Source of the DNA: Taeniopygia guttata
Taxonomy: Eukaryota; Chordata; Aves; Passeriformes; Estrildidae
Direction: 5' to 3'
Assembly: GCF_048771995.1 (NCBI RefSeq)
Contig: NC_133060.1
Coordinates: 3,529,501 to 3,593,500, forward strand
DNA length: 64,000 nucleotides
The notes under the pieces were generated by a model, which saw only the letters and a program-made list of their open reading frames with translations, searched no databases and was not told the origin of the DNA. Positions 1 through 10,478 of this stretch are shown here, in pieces; positions within the stretch are counted from its first letter, which is position 1, and each line of letters opens with the position of its first letter. A program made the translations under genes and the position numbers.

Positions 1-423
1 GTTACTGGCAGTTCCTCAGCCACCTGCAGTGCTGCACTTGGGAACTGCACACAGGGAGAGATCTGCAAGGCATCCCTAAAAGCCATAGCCCAAGTTGTAT
101 CCACAGAGTATTGAGGCATGGATCACTTCTTCTGAATCCCATACAAAGCAGCAGGGAGTGTGCTCAGAGGTTTGTGAGTGATAGCTGAGACACCACTGTT
201 AGCAAGTGGACACGGCAAAACCTCAGTGGCCCCGTGTCCTGTAACTGGCCTCCAAGGGCGCGGAGCAATGGGCTGTTGCAATGTCAGTTCCAGTTCCTGC
301 AGTGCCTAATCACGAGGCAGTTTGGCACAGATCGGCTGCGTCATTGCAAAATCACTCGCTCCATGTGCCTTGTGGTCTCGTGCCACCAACTTCTCAAGTT
401 ACTGATTTTCAGTGTCATTTTAG

Positions 424-3400
424 GTGGCCATAAAGAAAATAAGACTTAAAGGATTGAAGAGGAAGCAAGTAACCGTTAATGAAATCAGTATCATGAAGAG
501 GCATAGGAGTCCCAGTGTTGTGAATTATTTAGACAGGTGAGTGGTCATGGACTTATCCCATGAATGTGTGTTTACATACAGCAAACACGAGAGGTTAAAA
601 ACCCACTTTGGTCACTTCTAGAAAGTAGAGCTGTTAATTATTCTGTATTAATATTTCTCTACTCATCTCCAATGGATGAGAAGAGAGTGCATCTTGTCTG
701 CATGAGTCTTCCCTGGCGCACGTAGTTCGAAAATTATTCAGAAATTATTCAAAACCTGGATCATCTATATCTTACTAAGTTAATACCCTCTAAGTTCACT
801 GCCTCCACATTTTTTTGGGATAGATTTTTTAAAGTTTCTTAAATGCTGATGAACCATCCTAAAGCTGATTTCCCTTGGATTGTTGCCCTTCTTTTCCATT
901 GCTATGCATGCCAGGAAGACTAGGTGCTTATTTCCAGAAACACCATGCGTGACAGGCTTTTTATCTGGGCTGTTACTAAACCACACTTTCCGCTTGCTGG
1001 CCATCTAAGACATCTCCTTTTTCACAGCTGTTCTTTTCTCCTTGAGACTGCACAGATTGCAAACAACACACAGCCAAGAGGGAATGTCTATTGCTTTGAT
1101 TCTGCCTTTGTCTCAAAGGGACCTGAAAACAAGAATCAACCCCTGTCTTTTCCAAACAGCAATGTAGCCATGTACGTTCATCCCCGTGCCCTTGTTTCCT
1201 TCTTTCAGCTACCTTCTGGGTGAGGAACTCTGGCTGGTCATGCAGTACATGGACGGAGGCACTCTGAGCGATGTCATCAGCAAGACCTGCCTGTGTGAAG
1301 GTGACATAGCATCCATCAGTCAGGAGGTCAGCAATCCCACCTGTGCTTCCAAGGGTTTGGGCAGGATTGTCTGGGAAACAGGGGCTCAGAACAGGAGAGG
1401 TTTCATGTATAAAGCTTTGTTTCTGCATTGCTGGTATGCTATGGGCAAGTAAAAGCATCTCAAGTGAAATGCCTGCCAGTGCCCTCGCACTCACTGTACT
1501 CTGTTCTTGTACTCTTATCTCCTGCTGTTGTATTCTCACTCTGCCTCTTGTATTTGCTGTTCTCCATCTTGCCTCCTTAAACCTTTGCCTGTCTTCACTG
1601 CATTCCTTGCTTGTAAAAGCAAAGGTGCTGGTAGCAGGATTTGAAACGAACAGCAAAGGAAAAAGGGGAGACTCATTTCCCTCAGTCCTCAGCTAAAACC
1701 CATAGTAGTGCAGCCAAAATGCGCTTTGCTTCTGAGCACACCCACTGCAGCAGCAGTCATCCTGGCTGGTTTGCAGGGGACAGTGTACAACAACAGCAGG
1801 TGCTGTTGCTCTTTCAAAAGCTGGCATGCCTTTCCTTAGAAAGGTCCTGCTCTGCAAGTGTTGGAGCAGCAGCTCTTCCTCTCAATGGCGCTGCGTTCTG
1901 CCATTACTCGCCATTCCCCCGCACAGGGCATCTTTTAGATTCTTTGTTTCTTTTCTCGTGCCATGGAATCACAGCGCTCATTTTTGCCCTCCTGTTTCTG
2001 TTTTCTCTCTCAGTGCCTGCAAGGACTGGATTTTCTTCCCTCAAACCACGTAATCCACCGAGATGTGAAGAGCAGCAACATCCTTTTCGGAGCCGACGGC
2101 TCTGTCAAGCTGGGTCAGTATATCCTTGGTCAGGTGCAGTGTTCCAGGGATGTGGGGTGAGGGGCTGCTTTGGGTGACTGCCAGCTCCCCAAAAATGGTG
2201 CTGGGGGCAGTGCAGGGACCCCCCCACTGTGAGCTGATGGCACGGTTGCAATGTGCACAGAGGTATGACGAGGAACAAGCAGCCAAGAGTGGCATTGCTC
2301 TGTGTGTGTCCCTTCCAGAGGGAGGCAGTTACAAGTCTAAAGCTTCCAAAGAACAAAAGCCACTGCTGAAGGCAGTGTAAAAAATGTGGGGATTTTTAAA
2401 GTCACCAATACCATATTTCTTTGGCTAAAGTCCTGAGGAAACAGAGCAGGGACAGTTGTCCAGGACATTCAACAGCACGTTCTCAAACTTCTACTGGGGA
2501 ATTCCTTTGCTCAATTTCCTAATTGCACAGAATTCAAATAAAACCAGTATTTTGCTTTCCCCTCAGCTGATTTTGGCATCTCTGTTGAGCTCGGCCCTGA
2601 GGAGAAGAGACCGTCCTCGGTAGCCGGGACTCCTTGGTGGATGGCGCCTGAAGTGCTGATGCGTGAACCATATGGCCCCAAAGTGGACATATGGTCTTTT
2701 GGAATTGTGGGAATTGAAATGGTAGAACAAAATGTTCCTTACTGGAACCAAAGTCCTGCCACGGTAAGGAGCAAATACTGATCCCGCTTGTCTTTCTCAC
2801 CTGCCCCGTGTTCTGCGTGCCTTTGGACAAAATCCCATTGCCATCTGCTGGAACTACTTCCACCTAAAAATGTCCCTGCAACACATCAGCATCTGCTGCA
2901 GTTTTGGTTGCATCAGTGTGGAACTCAAGCCTTACCACATGCAAACAAACCCCATTCTCAGGCAACACTTTCCTTTGGGTTATAAGCGGTTCCAGTTCTT
3001 TTGTCTGTGTAGATGACCCCAATAGCAGAAACGAGCATCTTAGAACTGGTGTTATCCTTCCAGAAATGAAGGAAAGAACCCCAAACCCAGCAAAGTTTCC
3101 AAAACAGTGGTTTCTAGAGAGGAACTTAACCCCCTGTGCAGTTTCTGCTCACTGGGAAACATGCCTGAAACCTGGGCATGAGGCTTCAAGGCCACAGAGT
3201 CCCTTCTGCTTCTTGTGCAGTGTTGCTGAAACACTTAGTGGCCGTGTTTCTCTCATAGCCCAAGCCACGTTCTCCACGTCACCAAGCCGGAGCCTGGTGA
3301 GGGGGAGAGCCTGCCAAAACCTCCTGTTTGTTTCCTGGCATTTTCTGGGATGGGCCTACCACTCATGCATTGACTTGAGTAGGCAAATGAGCAGAGGGTG

Positions 3401-4220
3401 TCCATAGGGATGGCATTTCTCCTTTTTCTGAGCAGGAAAAGTTTTTCTTTTGCTGCATAAGGGAAGATGAAATTTTTAGACTGCTGAGAGACAGAGCTGC
3501 AGGTGGCTCCTGTGTGCCCAAGCAGGCATTTTCATCCCAATACATTTGTGCATGCATCTTAATGTGTCTGTGTTGAATATGGGATTGTAAATGTTTGTTT
3601 CTTTACCTGGGGATTAACTGATGGATTTCCTTTCTTTTCTTCCAATTACCATAGTTTTCAAGAGCAGGACTAAAAACTTGATGAGTCTTGTTCTATGGCA
3701 ACTGTGCTTAAGGGATCAACAAGCACTGCAGAGATGCCTTTCATGTACTAATCCTTGGAATTAGTTAACATAGCAAAGTCCCCCTTCCAAAAAGGCTGTC
3801 CAGCTGGTGTGACTCCTCAGAGAAGGAAATGTGCTTTTGCTGATGTAGCTCCCACTAACTAGGTCAGTCAATGAAATCGGCTGCCAAGGCAAGATTGGCA
3901 GGATGTTGGCAAAGCTGTGGCTGCATCAGAGTTTGGGTTTTTTGTTGGTAAAGGAAAGTCATCCCTGGGTCTCTGCCAGGGCAGAAACTGCCACTGCAGA
4001 ATGGAGGTTAAACAATGGGCTCTGGAGAGCAGTTACAGATGGGAAAGAAGCAGGTGGAGCCTCGTGTTCCCTTTTTCTCCAGACTAAACACCTGAGAGCC
4101 ACAGCAGGGACGCCTCAGCTGCGGCAGCCCAAGCTCCTCTCGGCTTGGCAGCGTGACTTCCTGAGCTGCTGCCTGCAGAGAGACGAGGAGCGGCGCTGGT
4201 CTGCCGACGAGCTCCTGCAG
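424..4220 (+). CDS. PAK-like Ser/Thr kinase, unit 1 (kinase-domain exons 3-7; 5' part outside window)
   Basis: This is a p21-activated kinase (STE20 group) catalytic domain, expected to phosphorylate Ser/Thr in the cytosol. Exons, all GT-AG and in phase, are 424-536, 1209-1326, 2014-2113, 2567-2763 and 4083-4220. Exon 424-536 has the VAIK lysine and the helix-C glutamate (NEISIM). Exon 1209 has the hinge (VMQY, where unit 2 has VMEY). Exon 2014 has HRDVKSSN. Exon 2567 has DFG, the activation loop [15 protein letters not shown] with Ser at the usual PAK Thr position, and the DIWSFG segment. Exon 4083 is the C-lobe ending in ELLQ. The glycine-loop exons precede the window. No terminal exon follows closely; the nearest candidate is 19232-19321, beyond a provirus. 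Silent intron positions and coding positions differ from unit 2 to a similar extent. Catalytic competence is likely from the motifs; expression is unknown. Confidence 0.85.
537..4082 (+). other. Introns of the unit 1 PAK-like gene
   Basis: The non-coding stretches 537-1208, 1327-2013, 2114-2566 and 2764-4082 hold splice sites and ordinary intron sequence. I see no further exon, RNA gene or complete mobile element in them. Bases 1-423 are the preceding intron, equivalent to 38128-38550 in unit 2. Confidence 0.6.
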
Positions 4221-4344
4221 GTAAAACGCAAAGGGGCTGCAGGTGAAAGAGTGTCCGAGGGATGGGCTCCTCCTCCAGTGAGGCCCGAGGCATCAGATGA
4301 GCCCCCTTCCTCCTCACCTCCTCCACTCTTGGTGCTCTTCAAAT

Positions 4345-4515
4345 GAAAATGCTGAGCAGTGCTGGGCTGGGCTGGGCTGGCAGGCCTCTGTAAAGTCCTC
4401 TGGTCCAAGTGTCCTGCAATGAGCAGGGACATCTTTAAAGAGATCAGGTTGCTCAGAGCCCTGTCCCACCTGACCTGGGATGGTTCCAGGGATGGGCACC
4501 TACAAGTCCTGGGAC
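4345..4515 (-). mobile_element. CR1 LINE 3' fragment
   Basis: The stretch contains the recognisable CR1 phrase of a short AGCAGGGACATCTTT-like block followed by a lead-in to CAGGTTGCTCAGAGCCC and CCACCTGACCT, in minus orientation. It is shared with unit 2 near 42470-42640. The flanking 4560-5180 is shared too but I could not assign it to a family. Confidence 0.5.
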
Positions 4516-5310
4516 AAAGTGTGCCAGAGTGGCACCATGCACCGAGTAAACCAGTTCTTCCTTAGACCTACTCTGATTAGATCCCCTTTGTGTTTAAAAC
4601 TGTTCACCCACATTCTATTGTAACTGGCCCTGTTAAAAAAGGTGTCCCCCACTTTCTTCAAAGCCACTCTGAAGTCTTGGAAAGCGGCAATAAAGTCTCC
4701 CTGGGGCCTGTTCTTCACAAAACTGAATACCTCCACCTCTTGGGTGCTCTGTTTTCTGACTGTCTCTGTTGCCCTGTTTTGGAACTTGGTGGTGTGTTCT
4801 GTTTTACCTAACAGCAAAAGAATTGAAGTAGAGCAATGCAGGGTACAGAGCCATGCAATGCTGGCAGAGGAACCCAAGGCTGCCAGCCCTGGCAGAGCAG
4901 TCTGGAGAGATTTGGCTGTGGGCAGGAGGGGCTGTGGGGCCTCCCTGTGAGCCTCTGAGGGGCCCTGGTTTGTGCCCCCCACCCCACCCTTAGAGGCTTC
5001 TGGCACACAAACAGGGACAGCTGGGAGGGACTTGTCCCAGCCCCGTCTGCTGCCTGGCACGCTCAGGCAGAGGGGAACTGGCCCAGGCTGCTGCCAGGTT
5101 GTGTGGCAGAGAGGTGCGGGGACGCTGTGCTCCAGGAGGGTTTGGATGGATGGAGACGAGAGATCTCTGAAGGCTGCTCTTAGAATATCAGGTTTGTTAC
5201 AGAGGGGGAAAGGTCCTGCGTGGAGCTGCCAGACGCAGCACGGGGCAGGGCCTGAGGGAGTGGGGAGGGAGAGACAAGGGGGAGAGAGAGACAAGAGGAT
5301 GCTCCAGGAG

Positions 5311-5432
5311 AGGGTGGAAGTTCCAAGAGGGGGGGAGTTCCAGGAGAAGGGGAGTTCCAGGAGAAGGGGAGTTCCAGGAGAAGGGGAGTTCCAAGAGGGG
5401 GGAAATTCCAAGAGAGGGGAAATTCCAAGAGG
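5311..5432. repeat. 17-base purine-rich minisatellite
   Basis: Tandem copies of a unit close to GGGGAGTTCCAGGAGAA, drifting at the right end to AAATTCCAAGAGAGGGG. The unit 2 counterpart (43440-43573) has a different mix of variants. The open frames it makes on the minus strand are repeat artefacts. Confidence 0.85.
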
Positions 5433-5600
5433 GCGTCTGGCTCCTCAGAGACTCCTTATCAGGGGGTTTCAAGGTGGGCTGGAACAAGACCTGGGCCAAT
5501 GGGGTCACAGACACCTGATGCTTCAGGGGAGGGTTACAGGTGTGGGATGAACCATACATTGGGGTGAGATCCAACAGTCCATTTGGCCTTTGGACCTATC

Positions 5601-6680
5601 TACTTCTCTAACTTCACTGGTTAAACTAACACTGCATCAATTCTCTCTTCTTATAAGGAAGAAAGTACAACAATTATTATTTACATGAACAGTGCATGAG
5701 AACTCTAGTACAAATATGTAAACATTAGGAGGCAGAGAAAACTTTTAAGAAAACTTTAAAGCATTTACAAGAGCAGGGTGAAATTACACAGCCTTCCTGT
5801 GATGTCACACACCCCTGTGATGTCACACAGACATCTATGGGATGTCATATTGACCCTGTGCTGACACACAGCTCTCTCTGATGTCATTCGGACATCTCTG
5901 TGATGTCACACAACACCCTGTGATGCCACACAGACATTTCTGTGATGTCATATTGCCCCTGTGATGTCATACCTCTATCTCTGATGTCACACGAACATCT
6001 CTGTGATGTCACACAGCAGCTGTGACATCACACCACTTTTTGTGATGTCACATGGACATCTCTGTGATGTCACACTGACCCTGTGACATCACACGACCTC
6101 CTGTGATGTCACTCTGACATATCTGTGATGTCATATTGCCCCTGTGATGTCACACAGACATATCTGTGATGTCACACAGCCCCTGTGATGACACACAGCT
6201 CTCTTTGATGTCACACGGATATCTCTGTGATGTCACACTGTTCCTTTGATGTCACACAGGTCTCTGTGATGTCACAGAGCCCCTGTGATGTCACACTCTT
6301 GCACTAGGACACAAAATAACTCACATCGTCATATTAAGATTAAAAGAGAAAAAGGAAGTAACTTTTATTTTTGCTTTATGTAATATATGAAATTTTTAAA
6401 GCGGCAATGGATTGGAGGATGTAATTACTACTTCTCTAACTTCACTGGTTAAACTAACACTGCATCAATTCTCTCTCCTTGTAAGGAAGAAAGTACAACA
6501 ATTATTATTTACATGAACAGTGCATGAGAACTCTAGTAGAAATATGTAAACATTAGGAGGAATAGAAAACTTTTAAAAGAACTTTAAAGCATTTAAAAGT
6601 GCAGGGTGAAATTACACAGCCTTCCTGTGATGTCACACACCCCTGTGATGTCACACAGACATCTATGGGATGTCATATTG
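5601..6680 (+). repeat. 828-base tandem duplication, unit 1 only
   Basis: The sequence starting TACTTCTCTAACTTCACTGG at 5601 recurs at 6429, followed both times by the same 200 bases and the start of the TGATGTCA satellite. Unit 2 has a single copy (from about 43740), and its coordinates shift by about 833 bases across this point. The duplication therefore arose in unit 1 after the units separated, or was lost from unit 2. Confidence 0.85.
5795..6297. repeat. TGTGATGTCACA satellite, block 1
   Basis: About twenty irregular repeats of 20-30 bases, each centred on TGTGATGTCACA or its reverse-complement form TGTGACATCACA. The core is nearly palindromic and resembles a weak CRE/ATF site, which may be coincidence. 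Confidence 0.9.
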
Positions 6681-6805
6681 CCCCTGTGATGTCACACTGA
6701 CATCTCTGTGATGTCACACTGACCCTGTGATGTCACACAGACATCTCTGTGATGTGACACTGATCTCTGTGAGGTTACACAGCCACTGTGATGTCACACT
6801 GTTGC
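6620..6805. repeat. TGTGATGTCACA satellite, block 2
   Basis: A shorter block of the same satellite, belonging to the second copy of the 828-base duplication. It matches the only block in unit 2 (43930-44095). Confidence 0.9.
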
Positions 6806-6879
6806 ACCAGGACACAAAATAACTCACGCACTCTTATTAAGATTAAGAGAGTAAAAGGAAACAACTTTATTTTTTAATC

Positions 6880-8207
6880 ACGGTATCACAGAATAATGAG
6901 GTTGGAAGAGACCTCTAAGATCATCAAGTCCAACCTGTGCCCTAACACCACAACCAGACTATAGCACCAAGTGCCAAATCCAGTCTTTTTTTAAACATAT
7001 CCAGAGATAGTGATTCCACCACCTCCCTAGGAAGACAATTCCAGTATTTTATTATTCTTTCAGTGAAAAAATTTTCCTAATATCCAACCTAAACCTTCCC
7101 TGACAAAGCTTGAGGCTGTGTCCTCTTGTTCTGCCAGTTGCTGCCCGGTGGAAGAGACCGACCCCCACCTGTCTGCAGCCTCCCTTCAGGAGCTGTAGAG
7201 AGCAGTAAGGTCACCTCTGAGCCTCCTCTTCTCCAGGCTGAACAACCCCAACTCCCTCAAACATTCCTCACAGGGCTTGTGTTCCCAGCCCCTCACCAGC
7301 CTCGTTGCCTCCTCTGGACGTGCTCAAGCATCTCAATGTCCTTCCTGAACTGAGGGCCCAGAACTGGACACAGCACTCAAGGTGCGGTCTCACCAGCGCC
7401 GAGTACAGGGGGAGAATGACCTCCCTGCTCCTGCCGGTCACACAATTCCTAATGCAGGCCAGGAGCCGTTGGCCTTCTTGGCCACCGAGGCACATTGCTG
7501 GCTCATATCCACCCGGCTGTCCACCAGCACCCCCGGGTCCCTTTCTGCCTGGACACTGTCCAGACACACTGTCCCCAACCTGTAATGCTGTCGGGGATTT
7601 TTGTGTCCAAAATGCAGAACTCGGCACTTAGACTTAGTAAACTTCATGCTGTTGGACTCTGCCCATCCGTCCAATCGATCCAAATCTCTCTGCAGAGCCC
7701 TCCTTCCTTCCAACAGATCAACACAAGCTCCCAGCTTAGTATTTCTGCAAATTGACCAATGAAGGACTCAATGCCCTCATCCCTGTCGTCTATAAAAATA
7801 TTCAATAGAACTGGTCCCAGCACAGAGCCCTGAGGGACACCACTGGTGCCTGTCCCCAGCTGGATGCAGCACCGCTCACCACCGCTCTCTGGGCCGGCCA
7901 TCCAGCCAGTTCCTAACCCAGCACAGAGCGCTCCTGGCCCAGCCGTGGGCTGCAGCTTTTCCAGGAGTGTGCTGTGGGAGACAGCATCAAAGGCCTTGCT
8001 GAAGTCTAAATAGCCAACATCCACAGACAGCCCTGCCTGCAGCCACCAAGTGGGTCACCTGGTCATAGAAGGAGACCGGGTTGCTCAGACATGATCTGCC
8101 CTGTGTAAACCCATGCTGCCTGGGTCTGGTACCCTGGCCATCCTGTAAGTGCTGTGTGATAGCACTCAGTATGAACTGTTCCATTACATTTCTATAAATA
8201 TATCTGG
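6880..8207 (-). mobile_element. CR1 LINE, 5'-truncated, minus strand (unit 1)
   Basis: The minus strand reads a CR1 reverse transcriptase C-terminal half: the motifs [13 protein letters not shown] and [20 protein letters not shown], then the typical [12 protein letters not shown] and AKKANG tail, broken by frameshifts. The 3' end lies at 6880-6930 with TCACAGAATAATGAGGTTGG on the plus strand. In the second box the expected YADD-type segment is not intact, so it is dead. The same element sits at 44172-45499, so it inserted before the units duplicated. Confidence 0.9.
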
Positions 8208-8624
8208 TGTGAGAAACTACAGATTGAGATATTGTTTATTAAGATATATGTAAAGGTTAGACAACTGTGAGAAAAATACAGACTGAGGTATTCTCTATTG
8301 AGATAAGGTTAGGCCACGGAGGTATGCAAACAGACAACGGACACAGCTGATGCAAGATAAGATCACAACAACCATTCACACCAGAGACTGCTTATACAAA
8401 CACAAGATAACGGCAGGAATTGGCTTGCAAATTCCAGGGAGACAAAAGAAGAAATTGGAATAAAAGGAGACCGTTTGAGCGAATCAAGGTAGCAGTCAGT
8501 GGAGCTTTGGTTTTTGAAGTTCTGTCTACTGCCCAGCGCTGTTACCCTTGTTCATATCCTACTTGCTGTAAATTAATAAAATTCTTAATTGGATTATGTT
8601 CCGTTGTGGCGCAAATTTATAACA
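8208..8624 (+). repeat. 5' LTR of ERV provirus 1
   Basis: Starts TGTGAGAAAC and ends TTTATAACA, matching the 3' LTR. A TATA-like ATAAAAGG lies at about 8460 and the polyadenylation signal AATAAA at 8575-8580. It lacks a 43-base segment found in the 3' LTR. Confidence 0.95.
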
Positions 8625-8629
8625 GTTTC

Positions 8630-8647
8630 TGGTGCTGTGACTCGGAT
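8630..8647 (+). promoter_or_regulatory. Primer binding site, tRNA-His type
   Basis: TGGTGCTGTGACTCGGAT, five bases after the LTR. It differs by one base from the tRNA-His primer site known from HERV-H-type elements. Confidence 0.8.
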
Positions 8648-9058
8648 AAGGAAGGGTGGGCTTTTGATCCTCCGGGGAAAGGCGCCCCGCGACATTTCGC
8701 GGCCCCGTGATCAACAGCTTACCCCAACCTTACCGACGAACCTAAAATCTAGGATAATGAACAAAGGAAAAAACCGGTAAAACCCCATAAAAATTCTGTG
8801 CACGGGAGTCCGGACAAAGATGCAGGACGCGTAAGTATATTGCGAAATTATTCACAGAGCGAAATTGTTCGCGGCGAAATTGTTTGCGGGTTTGCCGTTC
8901 GGGCGGGATTGGGTTTCGTGGAATATAACGAATGAGAGGTTCGATATACTGAACCAAGCAAGTGTGGACTCTTAAGTACTGCGTTTTCCATCTCCCGCGA
9001 GGGACTGGGCCAGGAACAAGAGGAGCGAGTGAGTGTGTGTTTGTGGATATTCCAGAAG

Positions 9059-10478
9059 ATGGGGGCGAAGGGCAGCAAGCCTTCGACTCCCATGGGGGGG
9101 GTACCCTCTGTACCTAAGAATACCCCTCTGGCATATATCTTAGATAATTGGAAGTATTTCCCTGGAACCCTAGGGAAAGATAAGCAAAAAATGATAGAAT
9201 ATTGTACTAAGATATGGGGAGGGAAGAAGATTTCTAAAAATGTCATTTGGCCAGTTTATGGGTCAGAAGAAGATTGGGTAAGACAGCAATTAAACCTCTG
9301 GGTTAATAATAAAAAATTCTTTAACCCGGAGGAGAGTCAATATGCGGAAGTGTGGCTAGAAAGACCGGGGGCTAGACTTTATCCGTTGAGTGAAATAAAA
9401 ACTAAACACCAGAAAAAGAAGGAAGAGTTAGACGAAACCCTTCTAACCCACCCTCCTTATATTCCTCCTCCTGTTCCCGCAGCCCCTCCAGAGGTCCCCA
9501 GAGCGCCCACTCCCCCACCAGAATCCGAACAAGGGTCCCCACCCCCTTCTAGACATGTAACTAGAAGTCAAAGAGGGGCAGCTCAGATGTACCCCCTAAG
9601 GGAAGTACCTATGGGAGGACCTCAACCTGTGGTTGGATATATTTCTGTACCCTTAAATTCTGCCGACTTACGAGATTTTAAAAGAACCGAGATGGGAAAT
9701 TTAGTTGAGGACCCACTCGGAGTAGCAGAAAGACTAGATCAATTTTTGGGACCAAACCTTTATACTTGGGATGAGATGCAATCTATCCTTGGTCAATTAT
9801 TTACTACCGAGGAAAGAGATATGATTAGACGAGCAGGAATGAGACTGTGGGATGCTCAGCATGCCCAGGGACCTCAAGCAGATATTAAATGGCCACTCCA
9901 AAGACCTAATTGGAATAATCAGGATCCGGCGCATAGAACTCACATGCAGGACCTGAGAACTATAGTAATTCAGGGAATTAGAGAAGCAGCACCCCGTGGG
10001 CAGAATATTCAATAAAGCATTTAATGAAATGCAAAAGAAAGATGAAAGCCCTACTGAGTGGCTGGAACGGCTGAGGAAAGCCCTTCAGCTGTACTCTGGG
10101 GTAAATCCAAACGACCCTTTAGGACAAGCGCTCCTCAAAACTCAGTTTGTGGCAAAATCATGGGAAGATATCAGAAAGAAGATTGAAAAGTTAGAGGACT
10201 GGCAGAATAGAGGGTTGGATGAATTATTGAGGGAAGCTCAGAAAGTCTACGTAAGGCGGGAAGAAGAGAGCAGCAAGCGACAAGTAAGAATGATGGTAGC
10301 AGCGGTCAGAGAGGATCGCAAAGGGCGAACTGGTGAACACAGATCTGCTAGGATGAAACAAGGAAAGGTAGTAATAGAAAAGGAACAGAGATCTTGTTTT
10401 TACTGTGGAAAGAAGGGACATATAAAGAAGAATTGCAGAGAAAGGATCAGGGACGAGGAAAATTTGAAAACGGAATAG
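9059..10478 (+). pseudogene. gag: gag of ERV provirus 1, one frameshift
   Basis: The gag polyprotein builds the virion core. The start chosen is ATG 9059 because it gives MGAKGSKPS, a myristoylation-type N-terminus; an upstream in-frame ATG at 9029 lacks this. A proline-rich segment with late-domain-like PPY and PP stretches follows (about residues 135-175), then a capsid-like region. The frame breaks near 10000: the first frame stops at 10013-10015 and the continuation is read in another frame up to 10478, so one base was gained or lost. The second part carries a single CCHC zinc knuckle (CFYCGKKGHIKKNC) near 10396-10440. It ends in TAG at 10476-10478, in frame with pol. Confidence 0.9.

Larger units (their letters stand above)
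1..8207 (+). repeat. Segmental duplication unit 1 (partial; kinase half)
   Basis: Position 1 matches 38128 and the two stretches stay collinear to 8207 and 45499. The match covers kinase exons, introns, a 17-base minisatellite, TGATGTCA-type satellite and a truncated CR1. By eye there are about one or two differences per 100 bases. Unit 1 carries an extra 828-base tandem duplication in the satellite. Homology stops exactly at the edge of the retroviral LTR at 8208. The MROH half of this unit would lie before the window. Confidence 0.95.

Noticed and set aside
976..1656. Minus-strand frame of 226 codons, also present in unit 2 (39103-39783)
   Set aside because: Conserved only because the units are duplicates; it is antisense to a kinase exon and its introns.
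4500..5411. Minus-strand open frame of 303 codons
   Set aside because: It covers a CR1-like fragment and the 17-base minisatellite; the unit 2 version ends elsewhere and no family is recognisable.
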